The notes below the pieces were generated by a model. It saw only the letters and a program-made list of their open reading frames with translations, had not been told where the DNA came from and did no database searches. DNA of 64,000 nucleotides from Schlegelella_A sp035995885. GTDB lineage: Bacteria; Pseudomonadota; Gammaproteobacteria; Burkholderiales; Burkholderiaceae_C. The translations under genes and the position numbers were made by a program. Shown piece by piece: positions 9,990-16,786 of this stretch; the first letter of the stretch is position 1, and each line of letters opens with the position of its first letter. The stretch covers positions 33,169 through 97,168 of the forward strand of contig DASYKC010000156.1 in NCBI GenBank assembly GCA_035995885.1, read 5' to 3'.

Positions 9990-10778
9990 TCAGGGCGCCG
10001 CGTTCTCCTCCGCCGGCGCCTGCGTGTGGCGGATGAAGATCTGCGCCGCCCAGATGCCGACTTCGTAGAGCAGGCACATCGGGATCGCCAGCGCCAGCTG
10101 CGAGACGATGTCGGGCGGCGTCAGGACGGCGGCGATGATGAAGGCGAGGACGATGAAATAGGCGCGGAATGCCTTCAGCTTCTCGATGCTGACGATGCCC
10201 AGACGGGCGAGCACGACGACCGCGATCGGCACCTCGAAGGCGGCGCCGAAGGCGATAAACATCGTCATCACGAAGCTCAGGTAGGCCTCGATGTCAGGCA
10301 TCGCCGAGACGCTCTTCGGCGCGAAGCTCTGGATGAAGGTGAAGACCTTGCCGAAGACGAAGAAGTAGCAGAAGGCGACGCCGAGGAAAAAGAGGATCGT
10401 GCTCGAGACGACGAGCGGCAGGACGAGCTTCTTCTCGTGCAGGTAGAGGCCCGGCGCGACGAAGGCCCAAGCCTGGTACAGGACGACCGGCAGGGCGAGC
10501 AGGAACGCGGCCATCAGCGTGATCTTCATCGGCACCAGGAACGGCGAGATCACGTTGGTCGCGATCAGCGTGCCGCCGGCGGGCAGATGGGCAACGAGCG
10601 GCGCGGCGAGCAGGTCGTACAGCGCCGCCGGGCCGGGATAGAAGAACAGCGCCGCGGCGCAGACGCCGACGGCGATCGCGGCCCGGATCAGCCGGTCGCG
10701 CAGCTCGATGAGATGCGAGACGAACGGTTGCTCGGTCCCCGCCAGCTCGTCGGGGTCCTTGTCGACACCGCCGCTCAT
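9990..10778 (-). CDS. tatC: Sec-independent protein translocase TatC
   Basis: The 262-residue, six-helix inner-membrane protein recognises twin-arginine signal peptides together with TatB. The N-terminal motif PFVSHLIELRDRL with the essential Glu, the loop SPFLVPMKI and the FVAPGLYLHEKK segment are all typical. It begins directly after tatB (no gap) and ends the long minus-strand operon; downstream lies the palindromic spacer rather than an ordinary terminator. Confidence 0.97.
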   Translation of the reverse strand: MSGGVDKDPDELAGTEQPFVSHLIELRDRLIRAAIAVGVCAAALFFYPGPAALYDLLAAPLVAHLPAGGTLIATNVISPFLVPMKITLMAAFLLALPVVLYQAWAFVAPGLYLHEKKLVLPLVVSSTILFFLGVAFCYFFVFGKVFTFIQSFAPKSVSAMPDIEAYLSFVMTMFIAFGAAFEVPIAVVVLARLGIVSIEKLKAFRAYFIVLAFIIAAVLTPPDIVSQLALAIPMCLLYEVGIWAAQIFIRHTQAPAEENAAP

Positions 10779-11258
10779 CTAGGCGGTCGTGCGGGGAGGA
10801 CGAAAGCGCGCGACTCTCGCCGCGCCCGACTGCGCCCGGCCGCGGATGCCGTTCTTCTGCTTGTACCACTGCGGCATCGCGCCGCGCTTGAGGCGCCAGT
10901 TCTTCTTCGGCGGCCGGTAGGCCGCGGGCGTGGAATAGGGGCTGTCGCTGCCGAGCGGCGCGACCGTGTCGGCCGGCGCCTGCCAGGCGTTGGCGAGGTC
11001 GGAGGTCGTCTGGTGCACTTCGTTCGAGACCGTCTGCTCGACGTTGCGCGCGGCGTCCTCGAACTCGGTCTTCATCTTCTTCAGCTCTTCGAGCTCGATC
11101 GACCGATTGACCTCGGCCTTGACGTCGGCGACGTAGCGCTGCGCCTTGCCGAGCAGCGTGCCGACGGTGCGGGCGACGCGCGGCAGCTTCTCCGGGCCGA
11201 TCACGATCAGCGCGACGGCGCTGATCAGCGCCAGCTTGTCGAAGCCGAAATCGATCAT
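10779..11258 (-). CDS. tatB: Sec-independent protein translocase TatB
   Basis: The 159-residue protein has the single N-terminal helix, the GPEKLPRVARTVG hinge and a long amphipathic, charged helix (residues 40-90) that mark TatB. The C-terminal part is Pro/Arg-rich and probably unstructured. TatB forms the signal-peptide receptor with TatC. It lies 34 bases after tatA and abuts tatC. Confidence 0.96.
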   Translation of the reverse strand: MIDFGFDKLALISAVALIVIGPEKLPRVARTVGTLLGKAQRYVADVKAEVNRSIELEELKKMKTEFEDAARNVEQTVSNEVHQTTSDLANAWQAPADTVAPLGSDSPYSTPAAYRPPKKNWRLKRGAMPQWYKQKNGIRGRAQSGAARVARFRPPRTTA

Positions 11259-11292
11259 GGCGCGGGCCGCGCGAGCGTCGGCAGGGCGTCGC

Positions 11293-11535
11293 TCAGTTGC
11301 GCGTCGTCTTGGTCTCGACGTCGACGGTGCCCGGATCGAGCGGCCGCTCGGTGCCGACGCGCTGGGTCGGTGCCGCCGGATCGGCCGGCGACGCGGTGCC
11401 GTCGCGGACGCCGTCCTTGAAGCCCTTGACCGCGCTGCCGAGGTCGCTGCCCATGTTCTTCAGCTTCTTCGTGCCGAAGATCAGCACGACGATCAGAAGC
11501 ACGATCAGCCAGTGCCAGACGCTGAATGAACCCAT
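11293..11535 (-). CDS. tatA: Sec-independent protein translocase TatA
   Basis: The 80-residue protein has an N-terminal membrane helix (SVWHWLIVLLIVVLIF), the FGTKKLKNMGSDLG hinge and a short amphipathic helix, and it oligomerises to form the Tat translocation path. Its short length and hinge separate it from TatB. The start ATG is preceded by a GGAGAAC ribosome-binding site. Confidence 0.96.
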   Translation of the reverse strand: MGSFSVWHWLIVLLIVVLIFGTKKLKNMGSDLGSAVKGFKDGVRDGTASPADPAAPTQRVGTERPLDPGTVDVETKTTRN

Positions 11536-11572
11536 GATGGTTCTCCGATAAGGAATTGGCGAAGATTCTAGG

Positions 11573-11920
11573 TCAGCCCTTCGCCCACGGACGGGGGCCG
11601 CCCATGACGTGAACGTGGAGGTGCTGCACCTCCTGCAGGCCGTCGACGCCGGTGTTGACGAGGGTGCGGAAGCCGTTCGTCACGCCGAGCTCGCGCATCA
11701 GGCGCGGCGCAAGCGCGAACATCCGGCCGAGCAGCGCGGTGTGCGTCTCTTCGACGTCGTAGAAGCTGGCGACATGCGCCTTCGGGATGACGAGCACGTG
11801 CACCGGTGCCCACGGCGCGATGTCGTGGAAGGCCAGGATCTCGTCGTCCTCGTAGGCCTTGCGGCTCGGGATCTCGCCGGCGACGATCCGGCAGAAGATG
11901 CAGCTCGGGTCCCGCTTCAT
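11573..11920 (-). CDS. hinT: histidine triad nucleotide-binding protein (HinT-like)
   Basis: The 115-residue HIT protein hydrolyses nucleoside phosphoramidates such as adenylated lysine. It starts MKRDPSCIFCRIVAGEIPS (a family zinc/structural segment), has the DIAPWAPVHVLVIPK strand and the catalytic triad HLHVHVMGG near residues 100-108. The frame is open further upstream in another gene; ATG 11920 was chosen because it overlaps the preceding stop codon as ATGA. It sits between hisE and tatA, the usual Burkholderiales position. Confidence 0.93.
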   Translation of the reverse strand: MKRDPSCIFCRIVAGEIPSRKAYEDDEILAFHDIAPWAPVHVLVIPKAHVASFYDVEETHTALLGRMFALAPRLMRELGVTNGFRTLVNTGVDGLQEVQHLHVHVMGGPRPWAKG

Positions 11921-12294
11921 AGGTCGGCGGGCACCGGCATCGGCCGCTTCTCCGCGAACGCGAGCCAGCCGCGGATGAAGCGATAGAGGTACCAGAGGCC
12001 GATCACCGTGTACGCGACGACGCCGGGGAAAAAGAGCAGCAGCCAAAGCGGCGCGGTCAGCACCAGCCAGAGGACGGTGAACCAGAAGCTGCGCGCCTGC
12101 CAGCGGAAATGGCTGCGGAAGAAGTCGTCGGGCAGGTCCGGGCGCTTGACGTAGTTGATGATCATCGCGATCACCGAGAAGATCCCGCCCGAGAACCACG
12201 ACGCGGTGTGCAGCGCGTACATGACGTGCGTGAGCGTGGTCAGGTTCTGGCGCTCGCGGTCGAGCGCCAGGTCGCTGGAAATGACGTCGTTCAT
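11917..12294 (-). CDS. DUF4870-like small membrane protein
   Basis: The 125-residue protein has three predicted membrane helices (YALHTASWFSGGIFSVIAMIINY, SFWFTVLWLVLTAPLWLLLFF, VVAYTVIGLWYLYRFIRGWL) and the conserved DLPDDFFRSHFRWQ loop. Proteins of this kind are common in this operon but have no assigned function. It overlaps hisE upstream and hinT downstream by 4 bases each (ATGA), so its translation is coupled to both. Confidence 0.8.
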   Translation of the reverse strand: MNDVISSDLALDRERQNLTTLTHVMYALHTASWFSGGIFSVIAMIINYVKRPDLPDDFFRSHFRWQARSFWFTVLWLVLTAPLWLLLFFPGVVAYTVIGLWYLYRFIRGWLAFAEKRPMPVPADL

Positions 12295-12653
12295 GTTCCG
12301 TCCGCCTCTCGTGATGTCATCTTGCGGGCGGCGAATTCCTCGAGCCCCGACTGGCCTTCGCGCCGCTCGAGCTCGGCCAGGACGTCGCCGGGCGTCAGGC
12401 CGTGGCCGGCGAGCGCGATCAGGGTGTGGAACCAGAGGTCGGCGACCTCGGCGACGATCCGCTGCGGATCGCCGTCCTTGCACGCCATGACGACCTCGGT
12501 CGCCTCTTCGCCGATCTTCTTCAGCACCGCGTCCTCGCCCTTGGCGACGAGGCGGGCGACGTAGCTCGACGCCGGGTCGGCGCCGCGCCGCGCCGCGACG
12601 ACGCCGGCGAGCCGTGCCAGCGTCTCGTTGCCCTGGGCGGTGCGTTCATCCAT
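12291..12653 (-). CDS. hisE: phosphoribosyl-ATP pyrophosphatase
   Basis: HisE carries out the second step of histidine synthesis, removing pyrophosphate from phosphoribosyl-ATP. The 120-residue all-alpha protein shows the MazG-like metal-binding core KKIGEEATEVVMACKDGD and EVADLWFHTLIAL. It lies 15 bases after hisI, as a separate gene rather than the hisIE fusion of enterobacteria, and overlaps the next gene by ATGA. Confidence 0.96.
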   Translation of the reverse strand: MDERTAQGNETLARLAGVVAARRGADPASSYVARLVAKGEDAVLKKIGEEATEVVMACKDGDPQRIVAEVADLWFHTLIALAGHGLTPGDVLAELERREGQSGLEEFAARKMTSREADGT

Positions 12654-12668
12654 CGCAGTCTCAAGCTC

Positions 12669-13067
12669 TCATTTGTAGAGGCGTTCCGGATCTTTCAAGA
12701 CCGGATCGACCGCGCGCCAGGCGCCGTTCTCGTGGCGCTGGAAGAAGCACGAGTGGCGGCCCGTGTGGCAGGCGATCGTCGGCTCGTCCGCGCCGGCGCC
12801 GGTCTGCACGACCTTGAGCAGGACGACGTCGTTGTCGCAGTCGAGGCGAAGCTCCTTCACCTTCTGGACGTTGCCGCTCTCCTCGCCCTTTCGCCACAGG
12901 CGCCCGCGCGACCGGCTCCAGTAGACCGCCTCGCCGAGCTCGGCGGTCTTGGCGAGCGCCTCGCGGTTCATGAAGGCGAGCATGAGGACGTCGTTCGAGC
13001 CGACCTCCTGGGCGATCGCCGGAACGAGGCCGTTCGCGTCCCACTTCACCTCGTCGAGCCAGCTCAT
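12669..13067 (-). CDS. hisI: phosphoribosyl-AMP cyclohydrolase
   Basis: HisI opens the adenine ring of phosphoribosyl-AMP in the third step of histidine synthesis. The 132-residue product has the typical VPAIAQEVGSNDVLMLAFMN, the metal-binding LDCDNDVVLLKV and the zinc-ligand motif ACHTGRHSCFF. ATG 13067 overlaps the upstream Nudix stop as ATGA. The rest of the his operon (hisF and earlier) is not in this window, so the cluster is split here. Confidence 0.96.
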   Translation of the reverse strand: MSWLDEVKWDANGLVPAIAQEVGSNDVLMLAFMNREALAKTAELGEAVYWSRSRGRLWRKGEESGNVQKVKELRLDCDNDVVLLKVVQTGAGADEPTIACHTGRHSCFFQRHENGAWRAVDPVLKDPERLYK

Positions 13068-13531
13068 CGCTTCAGTGTATCTGCGGCCTCCGCGGCAACG
13101 CAGGTCGGGCCGCTGAATCCCTGCTCGGCGGCGAACCAGTCGAGCACCGGCATCGTCCCGGGCAGGACCGGCGCGACCGTCACCGGCAGCGTCTGCCACG
13201 CCATCGACTGGCCCTCGCGCATCTCGAGCTCGCCGCGCCAGGCGAGCACCTTGCAGAAGTGGAGGCGGACGCGGGCGTGCGCGTAGTCCATGCGGGTGAC
13301 GTGCCAGGGCTCGACGTCGACGACGTCGATGCCGAGCTCCTCGTGCAGCTCGCGCGCGAGCGCGGCGACGACCGACTCGCCGCCCTCGAGCTTGCCGCCC
13401 GGGAACTCCCACCAGCCGGCGTAGACCTTGCCGGCCGGCCGCGAGGTGAGGAGAAAGCGCCCGCGCGCGTCGATCAGCACGCCGACGGCGACATCGACGA
13501 CGGCGTCGTCGCGCTCGTCGGCCGCGCTCAA
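13064..13531 (-). CDS. Nudix hydrolase, MutT-like
   Basis: The 155-residue protein contains a full Nudix box, G-x5-E-x7-R-E-L-H-E-E-L-G-I (GGKLEGGESVVAALARELHEELGI region, about residues 37-58), after VGVLIDARGRFLLTSRPAGKVYAGWWEFPG, which resembles MutT 8-oxo-dGTP hydrolases. The best start is TTG at 13531-13529, which overlaps the stop of the upstream ATPase gene (TTGA); no ATG or GTG gives a complete first strand. The pair DUF815 ATPase-Nudix recurs in Burkholderiales, usually elsewhere on the chromosome. Confidence 0.88.
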   Translation of the reverse strand: MSAADERDDAVVDVAVGVLIDARGRFLLTSRPAGKVYAGWWEFPGGKLEGGESVVAALARELHEELGIDVVDVEPWHVTRMDYAHARVRLHFCKVLAWRGELEMREGQSMAWQTLPVTVAPVLPGTMPVLDWFAAEQGFSGPTCVAAEAADTLKR

Positions 13532-14409
13532 GCGTGGCGTCCCGCGTAGTCCCTGGCGAACTGGTAGGCGACGCGGCCCGAGCGCGAGCCGCGCTCGAGC
13601 GCCCAGACCAGCGACTCCTGGCGCGCCGCCGCGACCTGCTCGGCGCCGACGCCGAAGCCGCGCAGCCACTCGGCGACGATCGCCAGGTACTCGTCCTGGC
13701 TGAACGGATAAAAGCTGACCCAGAGGCCGAAGCGCTCGGAAAGCGAGATCTTCTCCTCGATCACCTCGCCGGGGTGGACCTCGCCGTCCTCGGTGTGGCG
13801 GTAGCTGAGGTTTTCCTTCATGTACTCGGGCAGCAGGTGGCGCCGGTTGCTGGTCGCGTAGATCAGGACGTTGTCGGTGCTCTCGGCGACCGAGCCGTCG
13901 AGGATCGACTTGAGCGCCTTGTAGCCGGGCTCGCCCTCGTCGAAGCTGAGGTCGTCGCAGAAGATGACGAAGCGCTCGGCGCGCTCGGCGACGAGGTCGA
14001 CGAGATCGGGCAGGTCGACCATGTCGCTCTTGTCGACCTCGATCAGGCGCAGTCCCTGCGGCGCGAACTCGTTCAGGCAGGCCTTGATCAGCGAGCTCTT
14101 GCCGGTGCCGCGTGCGCCCGTCAGCAGCACGTTGTTGGCGGCCTTGCCGGCGACGAACTGCTCGGTGTTGCGGACGATCCTTTCCTTCTGCGCATCGACC
14201 TCGACCAGCGAAGCGAGCCGGATCGAGGCGACGTGGCGCACCGGCTCGAGACGGCCGCCGCCGGCGCCGCCGCGGGTGCGATAGCGAAACGCCGTCGACG
14301 CGTTCCAGTCGGGCGCCGTCAGCGCATGCGGCAGCACCCCTTCGAGGCGACCGACGAGCGCCTCGACGCGCGCGATCAGCGCCAGCAGCGGAGCAGCGTC
14401 GAAGGCCAT
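13528..14409 (-). CDS. DUF815 family AAA-type ATPase
   Basis: The 293-residue protein has a Walker A GARGTGKSSLIK near residue 97, a Walker B-like RFVIFCDDLSF, and a sensor-1-like LIYATSNRRHLLPE, the pattern of DUF815 P-loop ATPases. The N-terminal 70 residues are helical with an Arg/Gly-rich stretch. The substrate is unknown. It is 6 bases from pdeM upstream and overlaps the Nudix gene downstream. Confidence 0.88.
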   Translation of the reverse strand: MAFDAAPLLALIARVEALVGRLEGVLPHALTAPDWNASTAFRYRTRGGAGGGRLEPVRHVASIRLASLVEVDAQKERIVRNTEQFVAGKAANNVLLTGARGTGKSSLIKACLNEFAPQGLRLIEVDKSDMVDLPDLVDLVAERAERFVIFCDDLSFDEGEPGYKALKSILDGSVAESTDNVLIYATSNRRHLLPEYMKENLSYRHTEDGEVHPGEVIEEKISLSERFGLWVSFYPFSQDEYLAIVAEWLRGFGVGAEQVAAARQESLVWALERGSRSGRVAYQFARDYAGRHA

Positions 14410-14415
14410 TCGCGG

Positions 14416-15105
14416 TCAGGCGGCGCGGCGATCGCCGGCCTGCATCGGCGCCGGGCTGCGCATCGCCGCGACGGCGCCGTCGGCGATCGCGAAGACGCGA
14501 TCGCTCGCGCCGGCGCGGATCGGGTGCATGCCGGTAAAGGCGCCGAACGCGGGCAGCACGCCGACGTCGTCGCCGAGCCAGAAGCACGGCAGGCGCAGGT
14601 GGTCGAAGGCGCGGCCGCCGAGGCTGACGCACGGATGCAGGTGGCCGGCGAGGACGTAGGCGCCGCGCCGCGGCCGCGGGTGATGGCAGAGGGCGAGGCC
14701 GTCGAGCTCGAACGGTTCGTCGACGACGGTCATGCCGAGGTACGGCGGCGGGTCGCCGGCGCGGCCGTCGTGGTTGCCGCGGACGAGGACGAGATCGAGC
14801 GCCGCATGGGCGCGGCGCCAGCGCGCGACCGCGCCGAGCGTCGCCGGCGCCTTGGCGTGGGCCGAGTGGAGGAAGTCGCCGAGGAAGACGACGCGGCGCG
14901 CCCGCCAGGTCGCGATCAGCGCCGACAGCGCCGCCAGGGTTTCGCTCGTCGTTCCGCGCGGCACCGGCACGCCGAGGGCGCGGAAGGTGACGGCCTTGCC
15001 GATGTGCGCGTCGGCGACGAGCAGCGTGCGGCTGGCGGCGAGGAACGCCGCCTTCTCGGCCAGCAGCGTCAGCGGCCGGCCGCCGGCGAGGATCGTCGTC
15101 GTCAA
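14416..15105 (-). CDS. pdeM: PdeM-type metallophosphoesterase (ligase-associated DNA damage response family)
   Basis: The 229-residue calcineurin-like phosphoesterase shows the dinuclear metal motifs in order: DAHIGKAVTFRALGVPVP (residues 32-49), GDFLHS, GNHDG, and AGHLHPCVSLGGRA. The VADAHIGK start and the spacing match PdeM, which in other bacteria travels with LigD-like ligase, an Lhr helicase and an exonuclease. None of those partners is in this window. The start is TTG at 15105-15103; no closer ATG preserves the first strand. It follows slmA by 16 bases. Confidence 0.85.
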   Translation of the reverse strand: MTTTILAGGRPLTLLAEKAAFLAASRTLLVADAHIGKAVTFRALGVPVPRGTTSETLAALSALIATWRARRVVFLGDFLHSAHAKAPATLGAVARWRRAHAALDLVLVRGNHDGRAGDPPPYLGMTVVDEPFELDGLALCHHPRPRRGAYVLAGHLHPCVSLGGRAFDHLRLPCFWLGDDVGVLPAFGAFTGMHPIRAGASDRVFAIADGAVAAMRSPAPMQAGDRRAA

Positions 15106-15121
15106 GGGCGCCGCCTCTGCG

Positions 15122-15841
15122 TCAGGCCGCGAACAGGCGCAGCGCGACGTCGAGGTGCTCGGTCGGGCTCTTCTTGAACCCCGAGCGCGCGAAGCGCTGC
15201 AGGCGGCCGATCGCGAAGGCCGTCAGCGCCGAGGCCTGCGCGTGCGCGTCGACGGTCGGCGTCTGCGAGCCGGCGCCTTCGGCGAGCTGGCGCAGGCTCT
15301 GGCGCAGCTGCGACTCGATGCGCTCGAAGAACTGGTTCATCCGCGCCGTCAGGCGATCGTTCTCGAAGACGAGCGCGTCGCCGACCATCACCCGCGTCAT
15401 GCCCGGATTCTTCTCGCCGAACTGGAGCAGCACGGCGAGCACCTTCTGCACCTGCACGCGCGGGTCGGTCTCGCGCTCGACGATCTGGTTGACGAGCGTG
15501 AAGACGCTCTGCTCGATGAACTCGATCAGGCCCTCGAACATCTGCGCCTTGCTCGCGAAGTGGCGATAGAGCGCGGCCTCGGAGACATCGAGCTTGGCGG
15601 CGAGCGCCGCGGTCGTGACGCGCTCGGCGCCCGGCTCCTGCAGCATCGTCGCCAGCGTCTCGAGGATTTGGACGCGCCGCTCGCCCGGCCGCGGCCGCTT
15701 GCGCGCGGCCGCGGGTAGCGGCACGACCGCGGCCGGCGTGCCGGGAACGAGCGCTTCGTCGGGAAAGGGAGTGTTGCCGTCGACCGGACCGTCCTCGGAG
15801 TCGCCGGAAGCCCCGGCGGGCAGATCTGAGGAGGGCGTCAT
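15122..15841 (-). CDS. slmA: nucleoid occlusion factor SlmA (TetR family)
   Basis: SlmA binds specific chromosomal sites and blocks FtsZ rings over the nucleoid. The 239-residue protein has a ~50-residue low-complexity N-terminal tail, the TetR helix-turn-helix (RRVQILETLATMLQEPGAERVTTAALAAKLDVSEAALYRHFASK, residues 55-98, quoted here only as the region) and the SlmA ligand-domain phrases GLIEFIEQSVFTLVNQI and NPGMTRVMVGDAL. ATG 15841 overlaps the HAD stop (ATGA). The argB-HAD-slmA order is usual in the group. Confidence 0.93.
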   Translation of the reverse strand: MTPSSDLPAGASGDSEDGPVDGNTPFPDEALVPGTPAAVVPLPAAARKRPRPGERRVQILETLATMLQEPGAERVTTAALAAKLDVSEAALYRHFASKAQMFEGLIEFIEQSVFTLVNQIVERETDPRVQVQKVLAVLLQFGEKNPGMTRVMVGDALVFENDRLTARMNQFFERIESQLRQSLRQLAEGAGSQTPTVDAHAQASALTAFAIGRLQRFARSGFKKSPTEHLDVALRLFAA

Positions 15842-16752
15842 CGGGGGCGTGTCAGGTGCCGCAGCGCGCCGATTTTGGCATAGAGGTAAAGCGGTTTCGG
15901 ACAGATGCGACGCGGTGGCGGCGCAGCGCGAAAGCCGGCATTGAGCCGGTCGCGCAAGGCGCCGCGGAAGCGGCCGCCGAGGTAGCGCTGCATCCAGACC
16001 GTTCGCATGCCGATCGAGCGCGCCGCCTTCAGGTGGACGAGCGTGTCCTCGACCAGGATGCAGCGGCTCGGCGCGACGCCGAGGCGCGCGGCGACCCGGC
16101 GCAGCATGCGCGCGTCGGGCTTCGGCCGGAGCGCGCCGAACATCGTCATGTCCTCGATCGTGATGACGCCGTCGAAGTGACGCAGCAGGCGCAGCGTCGT
16201 CAGGACGCGCAACGCATAGGCGCGCGGCGCATTGGTGAGGATGAACTTCGGCCCCGGCAGGCGTGCCAGCGCGGCCCGGTCGTGCGTGCTCGTTCGCAAG
16301 CGCGCCTCGAGCCCGGGCAGGCGATGCGTCTCGTCGAGGAAGTGCGCGGCGCGAACGCCATGATGGCGGACCAGCCCGAGCAGCGTGGCGCCGTAGCGCA
16401 ACCAGTACTTCTGGCGCAGCCGGTCCGCGTCTTCGCGGCTGACGCCGACGTGCTCGACGACGTAGTCGCCGATCGCGGCGTGCATCGCGCCGAAGGCGGC
16501 GTGGCTGGCGTCGTGCAGCGTGTTGTCGAGGTCGAAAAGCCAGGTGGTGGCCGCGCTGCGGCCGCCACCTGGCTTCGCCGCAGGATTGCACCCTCCCCAG
16601 CTTCGCTCCCCTCCCGCCGAGCGGGAGGGGCGGACGCCTTCAGCGTCCCTTTGCGACAGGGCTTGCGCAGCGCGACGGGCCTTCGCAGAAGGCCGCCCCG
16701 CCCTCTCGGAGGGCGGGGCTGGGGTGGGAGCGATCCTGTAAGTGCGGAGCAC
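15838..16752 (-). CDS. HAD-superfamily pyrimidine 5'-nucleotidase with repeat-encoded N-terminus
   Basis: From about residue 70 this is a standard HAD subfamily IA hydrolase: motif I WLFDLDNTLHD, motif II KFILTNAPRAY, Lys/motif III RPKPDARMLRR and ILVEDTLVHLKAARSIGM, as in Sdt1-like pyrimidine nucleotidases encoded beside argB and slmA. The only in-frame start upstream is GTG 16752-16750; no ATG, GTG or TTG occurs between it and motif I. The first ~60 codons are therefore read through a hairpin array (16575-16740) and are Pro/Ala/Arg-rich and unlike the family. Either this extension is real or initiation uses a non-standard codon near motif I. Confidence 0.85.
   Translation of the reverse strand: MLRTYRIAPTPAPPSERAGRPSAKARRAAQALSQRDAEGVRPSRSAGGERSWGGCNPAAKPGGGRSAATTWLFDLDNTLHDASHAAFGAMHAAIGDYVVEHVGVSREDADRLRQKYWLRYGATLLGLVRHHGVRAAHFLDETHRLPGLEARLRTSTHDRAALARLPGPKFILTNAPRAYALRVLTTLRLLRHFDGVITIEDMTMFGALRPKPDARMLRRVAARLGVAPSRCILVEDTLVHLKAARSIGMRTVWMQRYLGGRFRGALRDRLNAGFRAAPPPRRICPKPLYLYAKIGALRHLTRPR
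16538..16749. repeat. hairpin array at the argB-HAD junction
   Basis: Successive perfect or near-perfect stems occur: 16538-16574 (16-bp stem with one mismatch and a 3-base loop, overlapping the HAD motif I codons), CCCCTCCCG/CGGGAGGGG near 16609-16630, GACGC/GCGTC near 16633-16648, CCTTC-GCA-GAAGG near 16680-16692, and an 11-bp stem with a 3-base loop (GCCCCGCCCTC/GAGGGCGGGGC) near 16696-16720. The two ends are also loosely complementary (GGATTGCACCCTCCCCAGC against GCTGGGGTGGGAGCGATCC). This is the architecture of intergenic palindromic repeats in GC-rich betaproteobacteria. Confidence 0.8.
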
Positions 16753-16786
16753 GATGATCCGCTCGCTAACGCGAGCGGATCATCGT
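16751..16786 (-). promoter_or_regulatory. perfect 16-bp stem-loop across the argB stop codon
   Basis: The arms 16751-16766 and 16771-16786 (ACGATGATCCGCTCGC and its complement) are perfectly complementary around a 4-base loop that holds part of the argB TAG codon. No T run follows on the minus strand, so it is unlikely to be an intrinsic terminator. The GTG start of the HAD gene is at its foot, which suggests translational coupling or mRNA protection. Confidence 0.7.
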
